From: CAWFGW01 sp963849955
Lineage (GTDB): Bacteria > Bacteroidota > Bacteroidia > Cytophagales > JAAEPT01
DNA length: 64,000 nt
Assembly: GCA_963849955.1 (NCBI GenBank)
Contig: CAWKJU010000006.1
Span: 1 to 64,000 of the forward strand
Reading direction: 5' to 3'
Shown here: piece by piece, positions 17,856 to 27,644 of the stretch
Position numbering within the stretch: the first letter of the stretch is position 1
Layout: each line of letters starts with the position of its first letter
Program-made: the position numbers and the translations under genes
The notes under the pieces: model-generated
Databases searched by the model: none
Told to the model about the DNA's origin: nothing
The model's input: the letters and a program-made list of their open reading frames with translations, nothing else

Positions 17856-19928
17856 GTGAAAAAACTAATTCAAAAATTACTGACTATTGGTAAAAAGGTG
17901 AATACTCCAAGACGAGAATTAAAAAAAATTCAGATTCTGAATTATGGTTGTCTAGCGTGGTTATTCATAGGTATAATAATGATTTTTGTTAACCAATCTG
18001 ATAGCCATAGTTACCATAGGTTTTTAGCACATTTAATTTCTATTGGGATAGCACTTCTGGTTCTTTATTTACAACATAAGCAGCTTTTTTTTATTTCAAG
18101 AATTATTTTTCTGATGTTTGCATTGGTCAAAATTCTCATATTTGCTTTTTTTCTACACCCAGGTTCATTTATTGAGCTTTTTCTCATCTTAATTCCGATC
18201 GTTTCACTTATTCTATTTGACAATATTTGGCTTAATATATCTGCTTTGCTAGTCGCTTTCGGCTGCTTTTTGTTGTCAATTATTTTTTTTAATAATTACT
18301 CAAACATCAATTTGAGTCTTACATTAGTGTTTATCCTGTTTTTAACGACCTTCCTCACATTCAATTATTTTAGAAATTTGAATGAAAACAATGAAATAAT
18401 GCTTGAAAAACAGCATGCTCGAGAGGTAGAAATTCGAAATAAAATTGAAAGCCAGAGAAAAGAATTAGAAGAACTAAACCTGTTTCAATCACATTTTCTA
18501 GTCAACTTATCCCATGAAATCCGTACTCCGTTGACGTTGATAAAAGGCAACTCTTCATTAATATTAAAAGAATCTTCAATTGATGCTGTTTTATCCCTGA
18601 ACAGACGTATTAGCGACAATGCTGAAAAAATTCAACTCTTGAGTGATAATATTATGGATTTAGCTAAGATGAACGCTGGTAAGCTAAAACTCATATTTAA
18701 AAAAACACCTATTATTTCATTTTGCAACAGGCTTTTTAATTCTTTTGAGCCTATTTACTCACAAAAAAACATTCAATACTCTTTTAAGGACCTCACAAGG
18801 GATACCATGTTAATCTGTGACATTGATAAACTGTACTTAGAGCGAGTCTTTAATAATTTATTCATCAACGCATACAATTATACCCCCGAAAACGGGGCGA
18901 TAGTATTTACAGTAAGTTATGAGTCAAAAGTTGTTATTTTGAGTCTAGAGGATAGTGGATGTGGCATTTCTGATGCAGATCTCCCATATATTTTCGATTC
19001 TTTTTATAGAGGAGAAAGTAAAAAGAATGTGGGAGGGACGGGAATAGGGTTATCCTTTGCAAAAGAGATACTGGCTCTACACAGAGGAACTATTAAAGTG
19101 TATAGTACTGAAGGAGTGGGGAGTACTTTTACAATCCTCTTACCCGCTGAAATAGATAACTCTGAACCAACAAAGGTTATACATGAAACTACTCGCCTAA
19201 CTGATAACAAGAATAACTTTAACATTCTTCTGGTGGAAGATAATAAGGAAATGAGAGACTTTTTAAAAGGAATACTAGATCTAAATAATAATATTAAAGA
19301 AGCCTCTAATGGAATAGAGGCACTTGATTTAGTAAATAATTGCTATTTCGATATCATCATAACAGATTATATGATGCCAGAAATGAATGGGTATGAGTTT
19401 ATAAAAGAGGTGAAAAAGCTAAACTTGGATACCCCCATAATTGTACTGACAGCAAATACAAATAAAAAAAACGAGCTAGATTTTCTTCGGATTGGTATAG
19501 ATGATTATATCACGAAGCCTTTTAACGAGGAAGAGTTACATATCAGGATTAATAAATGTACTTTAAATTATAAAGAACGTAGAAATTTCATTTCTAAAAA
19601 TAATAGTGAGATATGTTTTGATGATCAGGAGTTAATTATATTAAAAATACTTGTTGAGGATAGATTACAAGATGTTTCTTTTGGGGTTAGTGACTTTGCA
19701 GATTTAGCTGCTGTTACAGAGCGAACATTGCACCGAAAAATTAAGTCCCTTACTGGTTTAACTCCAAATATGTTTATACGTGAAATCAAACTACAAAGAG
19801 CAAGAGAGATTTATGAAAAAAAAGAGGCTCAATCACATAAAGAGTTAGCAGCAAAGGTTGGATTTAAAAATAGTAATCATCTAATTAAACTCTATCAGGA
19901 AAGATTTGGTAATCGACCACAGGTTTAA
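17856..19928 (+). CDS. Hybrid sensor histidine kinase/response regulator with AraC-type HTH
   Basis: A one-protein two-component system of 690 residues. It starts at GTG (17856). The N-terminal half has about six hydrophobic membrane segments (residues 30-180) and no large periplasmic sensor, then a coiled linker. The HisKA phospho-acceptor motif SHEIRTPL is near residue 218 and the HATPase domain spans about residues 320-440 (NNLFINAYNYTPENG, GGTGIGLSFAKEIL). A receiver domain follows (ILLVEDNKEMRDFL, phospho-acceptor Asp in IIITDYMMPEMNG near residue 503), then a C-terminal AraC/HTH_18 domain (from about 585; LHRKIKSLTGLTPNMFIREIKLQRA). It therefore should bind DNA while anchored in the inner membrane. 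The divergent propeller gene and its paralogue share a two-box motif suited to an AraC-type domain, so they are the likely targets (inference). Confidence 0.92.
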   Translation: MKKLIQKLLTIGKKVNTPRRELKKIQILNYGCLAWLFIGIIMIFVNQSDSHSYHRFLAHLISIGIALLVLYLQHKQLFFISRIIFLMFALVKILIFAFFLHPGSFIELFLILIPIVSLILFDNIWLNISALLVAFGCFLLSIIFFNNYSNINLSLTLVFILFLTTFLTFNYFRNLNENNEIMLEKQHAREVEIRNKIESQRKELEELNLFQSHFLVNLSHEIRTPLTLIKGNSSLILKESSIDAVLSLNRRISDNAEKIQLLSDNIMDLAKMNAGKLKLIFKKTPIISFCNRLFNSFEPIYSQKNIQYSFKDLTRDTMLICDIDKLYLERVFNNLFINAYNYTPENGAIVFTVSYESKVVILSLEDSGCGISDADLPYIFDSFYRGESKKNVGGTGIGLSFAKEILALHRGTIKVYSTEGVGSTFTILLPAEIDNSEPTKVIHETTRLTDNKNNFNILLVEDNKEMRDFLKGILDLNNNIKEASNGIEALDLVNNCYFDIIITDYMMPEMNGYEFIKEVKKLNLDTPIIVLTANTNKKNELDFLRIGIDDYITKPFNEEELHIRINKCTLNYKERRNFISKNNSEICFDDQELIILKILVEDRLQDVSFGVSDFADLAAVTERTLHRKIKSLTGLTPNMFIREIKLQRAREIYEKKEAQSHKELAAKVGFKNSNHLIKLYQERFGNRPQV

Positions 19929-20110
19929 TAAAGCCTTTTTTAAAGTTTAGTATCTTAATTTTTCAGTCTTCTCCATTTAACTTAATTCTACCTTTCTTAA
20001 CTAACTTTTATACAAACATACCAAGTACTAATTCTCTCTTTAGTTTATGTTGATTTTTTGGTTATAGGATTTAATCAATTGTAAAAAAGGAGGGGGAATG
20101 AAAAAGAAAA

Positions 20111-20145
20111 AAAAAGGACAGTGATGTAATCACTGTCCTTTTTTT
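20111..20145. terminator. Bidirectional Rho-independent terminator
   Basis: GGACAGTGAT (20116-20125) and ATCACTGTCC (20129-20138) form a perfect 10-bp stem with A- and T-runs on both sides. It serves the kinase gene on the plus strand and the OmpA/TPR gene on the minus strand. Confidence 0.88.
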
Positions 20146-20164
20146 ATCAATGGTGTGTTGCTTA

Positions 20165-21961
20165 TTATTTAAGCGCGTTTAAGAATGTTTCGTTTGTCCA
20201 GTAGTCAACAAACTCTAAGTCCATCAAAGCTTTGTCTGCTAATTTAGCATCAAGAGCAATCGCTTCTTTTAACTGGATACCCATTTTCTCAACATTGTCT
20301 TGGCTAGCTGCAGTGATAGCAGAACAGTAATAAGCCAGTGCATTTTTCTTGTCGATGTAAATAGCAGTTTCAAAAGATTTTTCAGCATTAACATAATCTT
20401 TGTTTAACAACTGTGCTAAACCTAAGTTGAATATTGCATTTTCTACATCAGAACCAGCACTACCTAAGTTGTCAATAGCAGTAACATAATTACCTCTCAT
20501 GATTTCTACAGCACCCATTCCAGCTTGAATACTTTTCTTAGCCTCAGCACTTGGGCTTTTTTGTAATGCGCTAGCGTAAGTGGCAGCTGCAGCATCTTTT
20601 TTGTTAGCATATAACTCTAAAATACCTCTGTTGTTAAGTGTAACAGCAGTTTCTTTTAGGTTAGCAGCTAATTTGAATTGTGCATCAGCTTTATCTAACA
20701 GACCTTTTTTGTCCGCATCACTTGCTTTCATTGCTTTTTCTACATAAGTAGCACCTAAGTTATTGTGTGCTACCCAGCTGCTTCCTTTTTTAGTAGCTGC
20801 TTCATATATAGCTGCTTTTTCATCAATTAAAGGAGTCATTGTAGCAGAGTAAAGTAACTCTTCCATGTTCAATGTATCAGCTGATGCCGAACCTTGTACA
20901 ATTGACTTAGATAATACGTTAATCTCAGCATCTGTTTTCTTTGGCTTAACGCTTAAGATTTCAGTTTTAGAGATACGTAGCTTAGGATAAATCTCGCTAG
21001 TTAAAGTTTTATAAACTGGAAGTTTAGATAATTCTCTTTCTTTATCATGGAAAGAACCTTCAGAACCATTAACTATTGCTAATATTTTTTGTTTTTCTTC
21101 AGCAGAAATATTTTCGTTAGCAGCTAATTCTTTTTTGAATGCAGTCCAGTCTTGGAAGATAGCTTTAGTTTCAAATTTAATTGAATCAGCCATTTGCTTG
21201 TAATCATACATTTTCATTTGCTTAGCATAGAAATTTTTGATTACAGTTGCTCTTTGCTCTGCCAATTTAGAGTTCACACTTTCTAAACCTTCTGGAGAGT
21301 GGCTACCCAAAATGGTTACCGTTTTTGTCTTGTTTTTAGCAGCAATGAAAGCATTTAATTTTTGACCTGCATCCCCTTTTACTTCAGAAGAACGAAGTTT
21401 TGAGCTTCCTTTTTCAAAGAAAAATTCAACTTGAGTAGGAACTAACTCTTCCTGGTTGTTATAACCATGGTCAGCATACAATACTTTATAAGATGGTTTA
21501 ACCAATCTTGAAGTTGTGATCACACCTTTCGCAATAGATAGTTCTGGTGTTTCTTTGTATTTCGTTTTTTCTAAGTTAGAAACTAAACCTTTTATTTTTA
21601 GCTCACCACTTTTCATGCTTTCCTCATAGAAAAATGAAAAGTGACGCTTTTGTTGCGGTTGTTCAACTTTCTGATTCGGGAACTCAGTATCTTTAAATTC
21701 GATTTGAGCCAACTCTTGTGTAGGATCTCCGTAAGAGTAATATGTCTTAATAGTATACAGTCTGTTTTTCTTTAACATGTTCACCGGCAAAGTCGCCTGA
21801 ACATCGAAAGCAACAGAGTCACCATGCAATTCAAGTGGGGAAGGATTTACTTTAAGCTCTTGCTGCTCAGCCATTTTAACCATTTGCTGAGTACTACAAC
21901 CTGTTCCAATTAGGATACCTGCTATAGAAAGGGTTGAAAGAATTTTTCTATTTATAACCAT
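20165..21961 (-). CDS. OmpA-like/TPR outer-membrane lipoprotein
   Basis: A 598-residue protein with a lipoprotein signal (ILIGTGCSTQQ, Cys at residue 22). A beta-rich N-terminal region is followed by an OmpA-like segment at about residues 175-260 (EFFFEKGSSKLRSSE... AEQRATVIKNFY) and C-terminal TPR-type helical repeats (about 385-590; AHNNLGATYVEKAMKASDADK, NLGLAQLLNKDYVNAEKSFETAI). This suggests a peptidoglycan-associated outer-membrane lipoprotein with a protein-interaction tail. The combination is seen in Bacteroidota but the exact function is unknown. It is monocistronic, with a strong terminator. A short remnant of the 3' end of a paralogue lies at 12142-12201. Confidence 0.82.
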   Translation of the reverse strand: MVINRKILSTLSIAGILIGTGCSTQQMVKMAEQQELKVNPSPLELHGDSVAFDVQATLPVNMLKKNRLYTIKTYYSYGDPTQELAQIEFKDTEFPNQKVEQPQQKRHFSFFYEESMKSGELKIKGLVSNLEKTKYKETPELSIAKGVITTSRLVKPSYKVLYADHGYNNQEELVPTQVEFFFEKGSSKLRSSEVKGDAGQKLNAFIAAKNKTKTVTILGSHSPEGLESVNSKLAEQRATVIKNFYAKQMKMYDYKQMADSIKFETKAIFQDWTAFKKELAANENISAEEKQKILAIVNGSEGSFHDKERELSKLPVYKTLTSEIYPKLRISKTEILSVKPKKTDAEINVLSKSIVQGSASADTLNMEELLYSATMTPLIDEKAAIYEAATKKGSSWVAHNNLGATYVEKAMKASDADKKGLLDKADAQFKLAANLKETAVTLNNRGILELYANKKDAAAATYASALQKSPSAEAKKSIQAGMGAVEIMRGNYVTAIDNLGSAGSDVENAIFNLGLAQLLNKDYVNAEKSFETAIYIDKKNALAYYCSAITAASQDNVEKMGIQLKEAIALDAKLADKALMDLEFVDYWTNETFLNALK

Positions 21962-22101
21962 GATTACTTTTGTTAAAGCATAAAATTTAGTCTCTAATGT
22001 ATTGCTATATATTAAATATTACAATCATGAGGCTGATTTTTTAACCTTCTTTTTGTTATATCAAAGCTATTATTAATACCTTTAAAGTAAAATCACTCCA
22101 T

Positions 22102-22320
22102 ATGAAAGTTTTACAGTATCATTTAGAGAAGCAAATTTTTGGGGTTTGTGACAAACTAGGAGAGAAAATGGGTATTTCATCTGCTAGCATTCGTCTTTTT
22201 TTTATTTATTTTTCATTCTTAGCCTATGGCTCTCCTGTAATTGTTTATTTGGCCTTGGCCTTTATAATTAATATGCGTAAACATTTGCGGAAGAATAGAA
22301 GCTTTTTTTATGAATTGTAG
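22102..22320 (+). CDS. PspC domain protein
   Basis: A 72-residue protein matching the PspC family (phage-shock/stress-related small membrane proteins). After a short N-terminus come IFGVCDKLGEKMGISSASIRLFFIYFSFLAYGSPVIVYLALAFII: the typical GVC..LGE..G motif and one or two membrane segments. It is usually involved in envelope stress responses. Its 3' end overlaps the converging glycosyltransferase gene by 13 bp. Confidence 0.85.
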   Translation: MKVLQYHLEKQIFGVCDKLGEKMGISSASIRLFFIYFSFLAYGSPVIVYLALAFIINMRKHLRKNRSFFYEL

Positions 22321-23330
22321 AAGGAAAGTTCTTTGAACGTTTTTTTTCCTCGCACAAAAAATTGCCACACAATAGACCGATCATAAATTTCCTTATTTTT
22401 TTTGTCTAACCTGACCGTTGCTTTTCTTGCATTAATCCATAAAGACGTATTCCTATAAAAAGAAGCGTGTGCGCGAATAACTGCAAACATGTGGTTGGGA
22501 TTACCTTGGCATAAAAAGTAAAAACCTGCTAGACCATCTAATAGAAAGCGAACGCATATCGTCTTAAATAAGCGTTTGTTTGGTGTATTCTTAATGACTA
22601 ATGCCAGTCCATTTCTAAAATTGTAGTAAGTTTTTTTAGGGTTTGACTTGTCAAGTGTAGCCGCTCCTACATGATAAACCGTACTCTTTGCACTATACCA
22701 GATTTCTTTACCGATATTTTTTACGCGCCAGCATAAATCAATTTCTTCCATGTGAGCAAAGAAGTTACCGTCAAAGCCTTTGAGTTGATGAAATATTTCA
22801 GAGCGAATAAAAAGCGCTGCTCCTGTGGCCCATTGAATAGGGGCGTTTTCATTGTACTGACCATTATCCTGCTCTAATTCATGGAATAAGCGGCCTTTAC
22901 AAAACGGGAATCCATATTTATCTAAATAACCACCAGCTGCTCCTGCATATTCAAAAGAAGACTTATCATTATAAGAGAGAATTTTAGGTTGACAAACAGC
23001 AATGTTTTCATTCTCATCCATCATTTGGATAGGCGCAGCCAACCAGTTTTCTGTTACCTCTACATCCGAGTTAAGGAGTACATAATAATCCGAATCAATA
23101 TGTTCTAACGCTAAGTTATAACCAGAACAAAAACCATAGTTTTTATTGAGTTCTACGATTCGAACCGTTGGAAATTTTTCAGTTAAAAAACTAACAGAGT
23201 TATCCGTGGATCCATTATCGACTACAATAATTTCGGCTTCTGCGCTATACTTGACAACTGAGGGTAGAAATTTTTCAAGAAGAGTTTGGCCATTCCAATT
23301 GAGTATGACTACGGCAATGCGTTGCACCAT
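22308..23330 (-). CDS. Family 2 glycosyltransferase
   Basis: A 340-residue GT2 enzyme of the rhamnosyl/galactofuranosyl-transferase-like kind (WsaF/WbbL type). The nucleotide-sugar-binding start is VVILNWNGQTLLEKFLPSVV (residues 7-26), with VDNGSTDNS near 38, the DXD-like LLNSDVEV near 88, and the acceptor-side motif FFAHMEEIDLCWRVKNIG near 192. It probably acts on a cell-surface glycan; the sugar specificity is unknown. Its ATG shares a base with the stop codon of the ybaB gene upstream, so the two are coupled. Confidence 0.92.
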   Translation of the reverse strand: MVQRIAVVILNWNGQTLLEKFLPSVVKYSAEAEIIVVDNGSTDNSVSFLTEKFPTVRIVELNKNYGFCSGYNLALEHIDSDYYVLLNSDVEVTENWLAAPIQMMDENENIAVCQPKILSYNDKSSFEYAGAAGGYLDKYGFPFCKGRLFHELEQDNGQYNENAPIQWATGAALFIRSEIFHQLKGFDGNFFAHMEEIDLCWRVKNIGKEIWYSAKSTVYHVGAATLDKSNPKKTYYNFRNGLALVIKNTPNKRLFKTICVRFLLDGLAGFYFLCQGNPNHMFAVIRAHASFYRNTSLWINARKATVRLDKKNKEIYDRSIVWQFFVRGKKTFKELSFYNS

Positions 23331-23659
23331 TACATGAATTTTGATAAGTCAAGTCCTGGAATGTTAGGCATCATACCAGAAGTAGATTTTGCTAGCTCCT
23401 CTTTAATTTTTACTTCAATTTTTTCGAGTGCTTTGTTTGTAGCAGCAATTACTAAATCCTGCATCATCTCTTTGTCATCTTGAGAGATGATGTCTGAATC
23501 AATGGCGACATTTGTTAACTGCCGTTTTCCATTGACGGTAACTTTAACCATTCCACCACCTGCCTCGGCTGTTTCTGAAATGTTTACAAGACCTTCCTGG
23601 GCTTTTTCTAAGTTTTCCTGTGCCTCTTGAACTTTGCTGAAAATGCTATTAAAATCCAT
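23330..23659 (-). CDS. YbaB/EbfC family nucleoid-associated protein
   Basis: A 109-residue small DNA-binding protein. It has an N-terminal coiled helix (VQEAQENLEKAQEGL) and the conserved core VKVTVNGKRQLTNVAIDSDII...DLVIAATNKALEKIE, as in YbaB/EbfC. In E. coli the gene follows dnaX; here it is coupled to a glycosyltransferase instead. The C-terminal MMPNIPGLDL is typical of the family. Confidence 0.93.
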   Translation of the reverse strand: MDFNSIFSKVQEAQENLEKAQEGLVNISETAEAGGGMVKVTVNGKRQLTNVAIDSDIISQDDKEMMQDLVIAATNKALEKIEVKIKEELAKSTSGMMPNIPGLDLSKFM

Positions 23660-23740
23660 TGTTTGAATGCTGTTTAACGTGTAAAACTAATTATTTATTC
23701 TGAATTTGGAAGACTAAACACCTTTCCAAATTCACCAACG

Positions 23741-25621
23741 CTAATAGTAGACCGTTACTGTACCTTTTTTGTTGATGGTGTTGCCGTAAAAGTCCATTCC
23801 TTCTAGTAAAAAAACATATGTGCCTGATGTTGCTTTAGAACCCTTGTAGGAACCGTCCCAACCATTTTGACTGTTTTGCTCATAGAAAATAAGCTCACCC
23901 CAGCGATCAAAAATAGATAACGTATATGATTTGATGAAGCGTGTGTCAGGTTTGAAGTAATCGTTTAAGCCATCACCATCTGGTGAAAATGCATTAGGTA
24001 TGAATATCCTCGATTTGAGTTCAAAACTTACAATATTAGAATACGATGTTTGGTTATTGTTTGAGTTAACTTTGATTCTGTATCGCAATTTTTGATAAGT
24101 TTCCACAGGAGAGCTATCACGATAGGATAACCCCTCTGTCGCGGGTCTTTCTACAACTGCGTTTCCATTCTCATCAAGGTATTGGATAGTATATGTTTTT
24201 GAATCATACCCTAAATAATCAGTCCATGCGAGCTGGTATTCGGTGTCTTGTAATTTATTAACCTGTAAATACACTGTACATGTGGAATCAGACTGCTGCT
24301 CGTTGGATTTATTACCACAGACATCCTGATAATCGATGATGTAACACATGGGGGAGTTTACTGCGGAGTTGTGTATATAACTCGAGTCATAATTGCTAGT
24401 GTTTGCTATAAGAGTAAAGCTATTTCGATCTGTTGAATGTTGAATAGTTGTCGCAAAAACATGGTCAGGAAGCGGTGATTTCCAATTTAAAACAACTGAT
24501 TGAGAGTCTATCACACTGGATTGAAAGTTTTCAATTGGAAGTGGTGTATCGGTAGAGATACTTTCAACGCAGTTTGTGTTAGAAAATATTAAGGTGTTTG
24601 AGCTAGAGTTAGCGACTGTATACACCGTATAGCAGTAGTTGTTGGCACAGATAACGGTGGTATCAGTGAAACTCGTATCACTTTTATTCACTGTAAATAC
24701 ATCTTTGTTTTTTATAAGTTTGTACTCAGTAATTTTACTTTCTTGAGGATAGTTATTCCAATTAATGAGGTTTTGATTGTTTTCAGCTTGAGCCAAGAGA
24801 CTAATCGAGCAAAGCGTATCACTGGTTTTGGTGTTCCCACAAAAGTCGTAAGTCGTGAAATAAAAACAATAGCTCTTTTCAAGGGTATTCAGTTGAGTAA
24901 TGGTGACAGTGGTGTCACCTGTGGCTACATTAACCGAGTCTACCAAATCATATTTTATTCCATCGGAGGATAAATAAATTTGATATCCGAAGTAGGAGGG
25001 GGCATTCAGCTTTATTTGAATCCTACCTTCTTCTTTAGACAGGTTTGTTGTTCTTACCGTATCAACCCGTGGCAGCGATAAGTTCTGTTGTGGAAATATA
25101 GTTTTAGTAGTTGTACTGTCGCAAGGCGCGAAATTATAGGCTCCCTTTACACTAATCGTTTTTTCGGTGTCGTTTAGATATTGTTTTTCAGGAACCTCAT
25201 TTGAATTTATGGTGTCGTCAAGAGATCCATCACCATAGTTAATGATATATTTATCATAGAGGTTTTCCTCTGAAAAGGTTAATTTAATGATTCTATCCTT
25301 ACAATAATTAATTGTGAATTTAGGCGCGTAGTCAGACACGGCTCGAATTTTTATGGTGTCAGAGCTAATAATTTCTCCAATCCCAACTTCTTGAAAAACA
25401 TAATAAATTCCAGGTGTAGTATAGGTGTGAGTGGAAACGGTGTCACGTCCAAATCCAAAATTATATCGAGGCACGCAATCACTTAAATTTATGGCTTTTA
25501 CTGTATGAGGAACACAGCCAATGGTGTCATTAGTCGTAAATGCTGGTCCAGTACATTGCGCATGTACTTCGGATGGCAGTATTAAAACCAGGAGCGATAT
25601 AAGCGCTATAAGTTGCTTCAA
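23741..25621 (-). CDS. Secreted protein with PKD/FN3-like domains and CHU_C (gliding-associated) C-terminal domain
   Basis: A 626-residue exported protein with a signal peptide (MKQLIALISLLVLILPSEVHAQ). PKD-like Ig domains with a YNFGFGRDT motif and FN3-like domains follow. The C-terminal CHU_C / type B T9SS sorting domain (last 90 or so residues) contains FIPNAFSPDGDGLNDYF, FDRWGELIF and WDGSYKG. The cysteine-rich N-terminal half may be disulfide-bonded. Its start codon abuts the hisS stop, so it may be read from the hisS promoter. Likely surface attached through type IX secretion; the binding partner is unknown. Confidence 0.9.
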   Translation of the reverse strand: MKQLIALISLLVLILPSEVHAQCTGPAFTTNDTIGCVPHTVKAINLSDCVPRYNFGFGRDTVSTHTYTTPGIYYVFQEVGIGEIISSDTIKIRAVSDYAPKFTINYCKDRIIKLTFSEENLYDKYIINYGDGSLDDTINSNEVPEKQYLNDTEKTISVKGAYNFAPCDSTTTKTIFPQQNLSLPRVDTVRTTNLSKEEGRIQIKLNAPSYFGYQIYLSSDGIKYDLVDSVNVATGDTTVTITQLNTLEKSYCFYFTTYDFCGNTKTSDTLCSISLLAQAENNQNLINWNNYPQESKITEYKLIKNKDVFTVNKSDTSFTDTTVICANNYCYTVYTVANSSSNTLIFSNTNCVESISTDTPLPIENFQSSVIDSQSVVLNWKSPLPDHVFATTIQHSTDRNSFTLIANTSNYDSSYIHNSAVNSPMCYIIDYQDVCGNKSNEQQSDSTCTVYLQVNKLQDTEYQLAWTDYLGYDSKTYTIQYLDENGNAVVERPATEGLSYRDSSPVETYQKLRYRIKVNSNNNQTSYSNIVSFELKSRIFIPNAFSPDGDGLNDYFKPDTRFIKSYTLSIFDRWGELIFYEQNSQNGWDGSYKGSKATSGTYVFLLEGMDFYGNTINKKGTVTVYY

Positions 25622-26985
25622 TTAAGATAATGTTTTAATAATTTCATCTATGGTCGATAACGATTGTTCACCTGTTATCATATTTTTAAAGGTAAGTTTT
25701 CCTGATTCCATTTCATCACTTCCAATTACGATCACATAAGGGATGTTTTTCGCGTTGGCGTAACTCATCTGTTTTTTCATTTTTGCAGCATCAGGATACA
25801 ATTCTGATTTAATTCCCGCAGTCCTGAGTTGGGTTAATAAAGGGTAACTATACGTTAATCCTTCCTGATCAAAACTACAGATAATTACTTCCGTTGACTT
25901 TAAACTGTCAGTGGGAAATAAATCCAACTCTTCCAGCACATCATATAATCGGTCAACACCAAACGAAAACCCTACACCGGAAACATCAGGTAAACCAAAT
26001 ACGCCTGTGAGGTTATCATAACGGCCACCACCACTAACACTTCCAATGCTGACATTGTTGACTTTTACTTCGAAAATTGCTCCCGTGTAATAGGACAATC
26101 CTCTTGCTAAAGTGAGGTCAAAATCGATGTTCTCAAGGTTATTACCTAACTGATTAACAATTTCGAAAATTGCCTTAATTTCTTCTATTCCTTTTTTACC
26201 TACTGCTGAAGTGTTGAGTAACTGACTAATGAAAGTAAATTTTTCATCTACGGTGCCAGTGGATTCAAGCACTTGTTTTACCTGGTCAATATTTTGTGAA
26301 GAGAAGTTTTTAGCTGCTAGCTCTTCTGCTACTTTATCAATACCAATTTTATCGAGTTTGTCTATTGCAACAAACAGATCGGTTTCATTGTTTTGAGCAC
26401 CGACTATTTCAGCAATGCCCGAAAGAATTTTTCTGTTGTTGATTTTGATGGTGTAGTCAGTCAAACCGAGTTTTTGAAAAACTTCTTTAATCATTAAGAT
26501 GATTTCAGCTTCACACAACAAAGAGTCTGTGCCCACTACATCCGCATCACATTGGTAAAATTCGCGGTAACGTCCTTTTTGAGGTCGGTCAGCACGCCAC
26601 ACGGGTTGAATTTGAAAGCGTTTGAATGGAAACGAGATTTCGTTGCGATTCATCACAACAAAACGCGCAAACGGTACGGTTAAATCATATCGAAGGGCTT
26701 TTTCGCAAATGGCTTTGGTGACTTCTTTGGAACCCTGAGCGAGCTGGCTTTCGTTCACTTTAGATAAAAAATCTCCTGAGTTTAGGATTTTGAAGATCAG
26801 TTGATCGCCCTCATCACCATATTTACCAGTGAGTACATCCAGGTTTTCCATTGTTGGTGTTTCAAGGGGTTGAAATCCAAATTTCTGAAATGTAGACTTG
26901 ATGTTGTCAAAGATAAAATTGCGTTTGGCCATTTTTTCCGGCCAAAATCCCTTGTTCCTTTCGGTAGTGATGGTTTGTTACTCAT
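25622..26985 (-). CDS. hisS: Histidyl-tRNA synthetase, frameshifted near the start
   Basis: Class II aminoacyl-tRNA synthetase that charges tRNA-His. The natural start is ATG at 26983-26985, giving MSNKPSLPKGTRDFG. One base is then missing: the sequence GGCCGG where GGCCCGG is expected (about 26937-26943) would restore GTRDFGPEKMAKRNFIFDN. From 26932 to the stop the frame is intact for 436 residues. It includes motif 2 (RYREFYQCDADVVG), the histidine-A-like region GLSYYTGAIFEV and the anticodon-binding domain (VIVIGSDEMESGKLT). The N-terminal KGTRD block is strongly conserved, so translation from the internal ATG at 26932 would give a crippled enzyme. Consensus error or a recent mutation are the alternatives. 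Confidence 0.92.
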
Positions 26986-27016
26986 TATAGATTTTATAGT
27001 CACTCGATTGCGACCA

Positions 27017-27024
27017 CAAAACTA
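27017..27024 (-). promoter_or_regulatory. Putative hisS promoter -7 box (TAGTTTTG)
   Basis: On the minus strand TAGTTTTG matches the -7 consensus TAnnTTTG, 31 bp upstream of the ATG at 26985. No clear -33 TTG was found. Confidence 0.45.
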
Positions 27025-27039
27025 ACATGAAAAATGTAA

Positions 27040-27075
27040 AATGGGAGTATTAACGTAAGAGTTAACACTCCCATT
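27040..27075 (-). terminator. Terminator hairpin after the small gene at 27081
   Basis: AATGGGAGT and ACTCCCATT form the outer stem, with an inner TTAAC/GTTAA pairing, between 27040 and 27075. On the minus strand it is followed by TTACATTTTT. It insulates hisS from the gene upstream. Confidence 0.75.
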
Positions 27076-27080
27076 AAAGT

Positions 27081-27389
27081 TTATTCCTCACAAACTTTGA
27101 TTTTTTTAATCAGTTCTTCATTTTGGTTAGCCTCTGCACCGTATGACATCGTCAACGTACCCTTTGTACCATCATTCGCTTCAATAGCAAATAGTACGGT
27201 TTGGTCGGCTGGGTTGGTTTCTCCTTCAAAGCGATAAGTCCCAACAATTTTCAAATCTTCCGGGTTGTAGTTTCTTTTGGCGTAAATAGCCTCGATAGCA
27301 ATTTTTGTTGCTTTAAAATCATCCTTATAACCCTCTTTTAATAAAGCGGTCATGGTTTCAGATAGGGTGTCTAATCTATGTTTTGTCAT
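27081..27389 (-). CDS. Small conserved Bacteroidota protein, function unknown
   Basis: A 102-residue soluble protein: MTKHRLDTLSETMTALLKEGYKDDF..., then GTYRFEGETNPADQTVLFAIEANDGTKGTL and an acidic end. The TLSE-M-LL-GY pattern and YRFEG-NP-D-VLFAIE core recall a widespread short Bacteroidota family often annotated, without proof, as related to phosphoribosylpyrophosphate synthetase. It contains no PRPP-binding or ATP-binding motif, so that name should not be used for function. The gene is monocistronic, with its own terminator. Confidence 0.75.
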   Translation of the reverse strand: MTKHRLDTLSETMTALLKEGYKDDFKATKIAIEAIYAKRNYNPEDLKIVGTYRFEGETNPADQTVLFAIEANDGTKGTLTMSYGAEANQNEELIKKIKVCEE

Positions 27390-27644
27390 AATATGTATAA
27401 GTCTTAGTTAAGATATCTATATTAATGATTCTGGAATATCTTATCAAGTGATTTTGCGGTTGATTTTATAAAATGATTTTTCTGATTACCCATTTTAGCC
27501 CTAAAATACCAAAGCGCAGGGAGTTATAGCCTAAAGCAGCTTTACCATATAAACGAAAACATTTACACCGGGTAATTATTTTCAATAAAGAAGATACCTG
27601 ATAATTAAAGGTCTATCAGTATGCTTTTTCTAGGCTCGTAACGC

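Noticed and set aside
26797..27003. Separate 68-residue gene upstream of hisS
   Set aside because: Its first residues (MSNKPSLPKGTRDFG) are the true N-terminus of HisRS; the remainder is out-of-frame hisS sequence.
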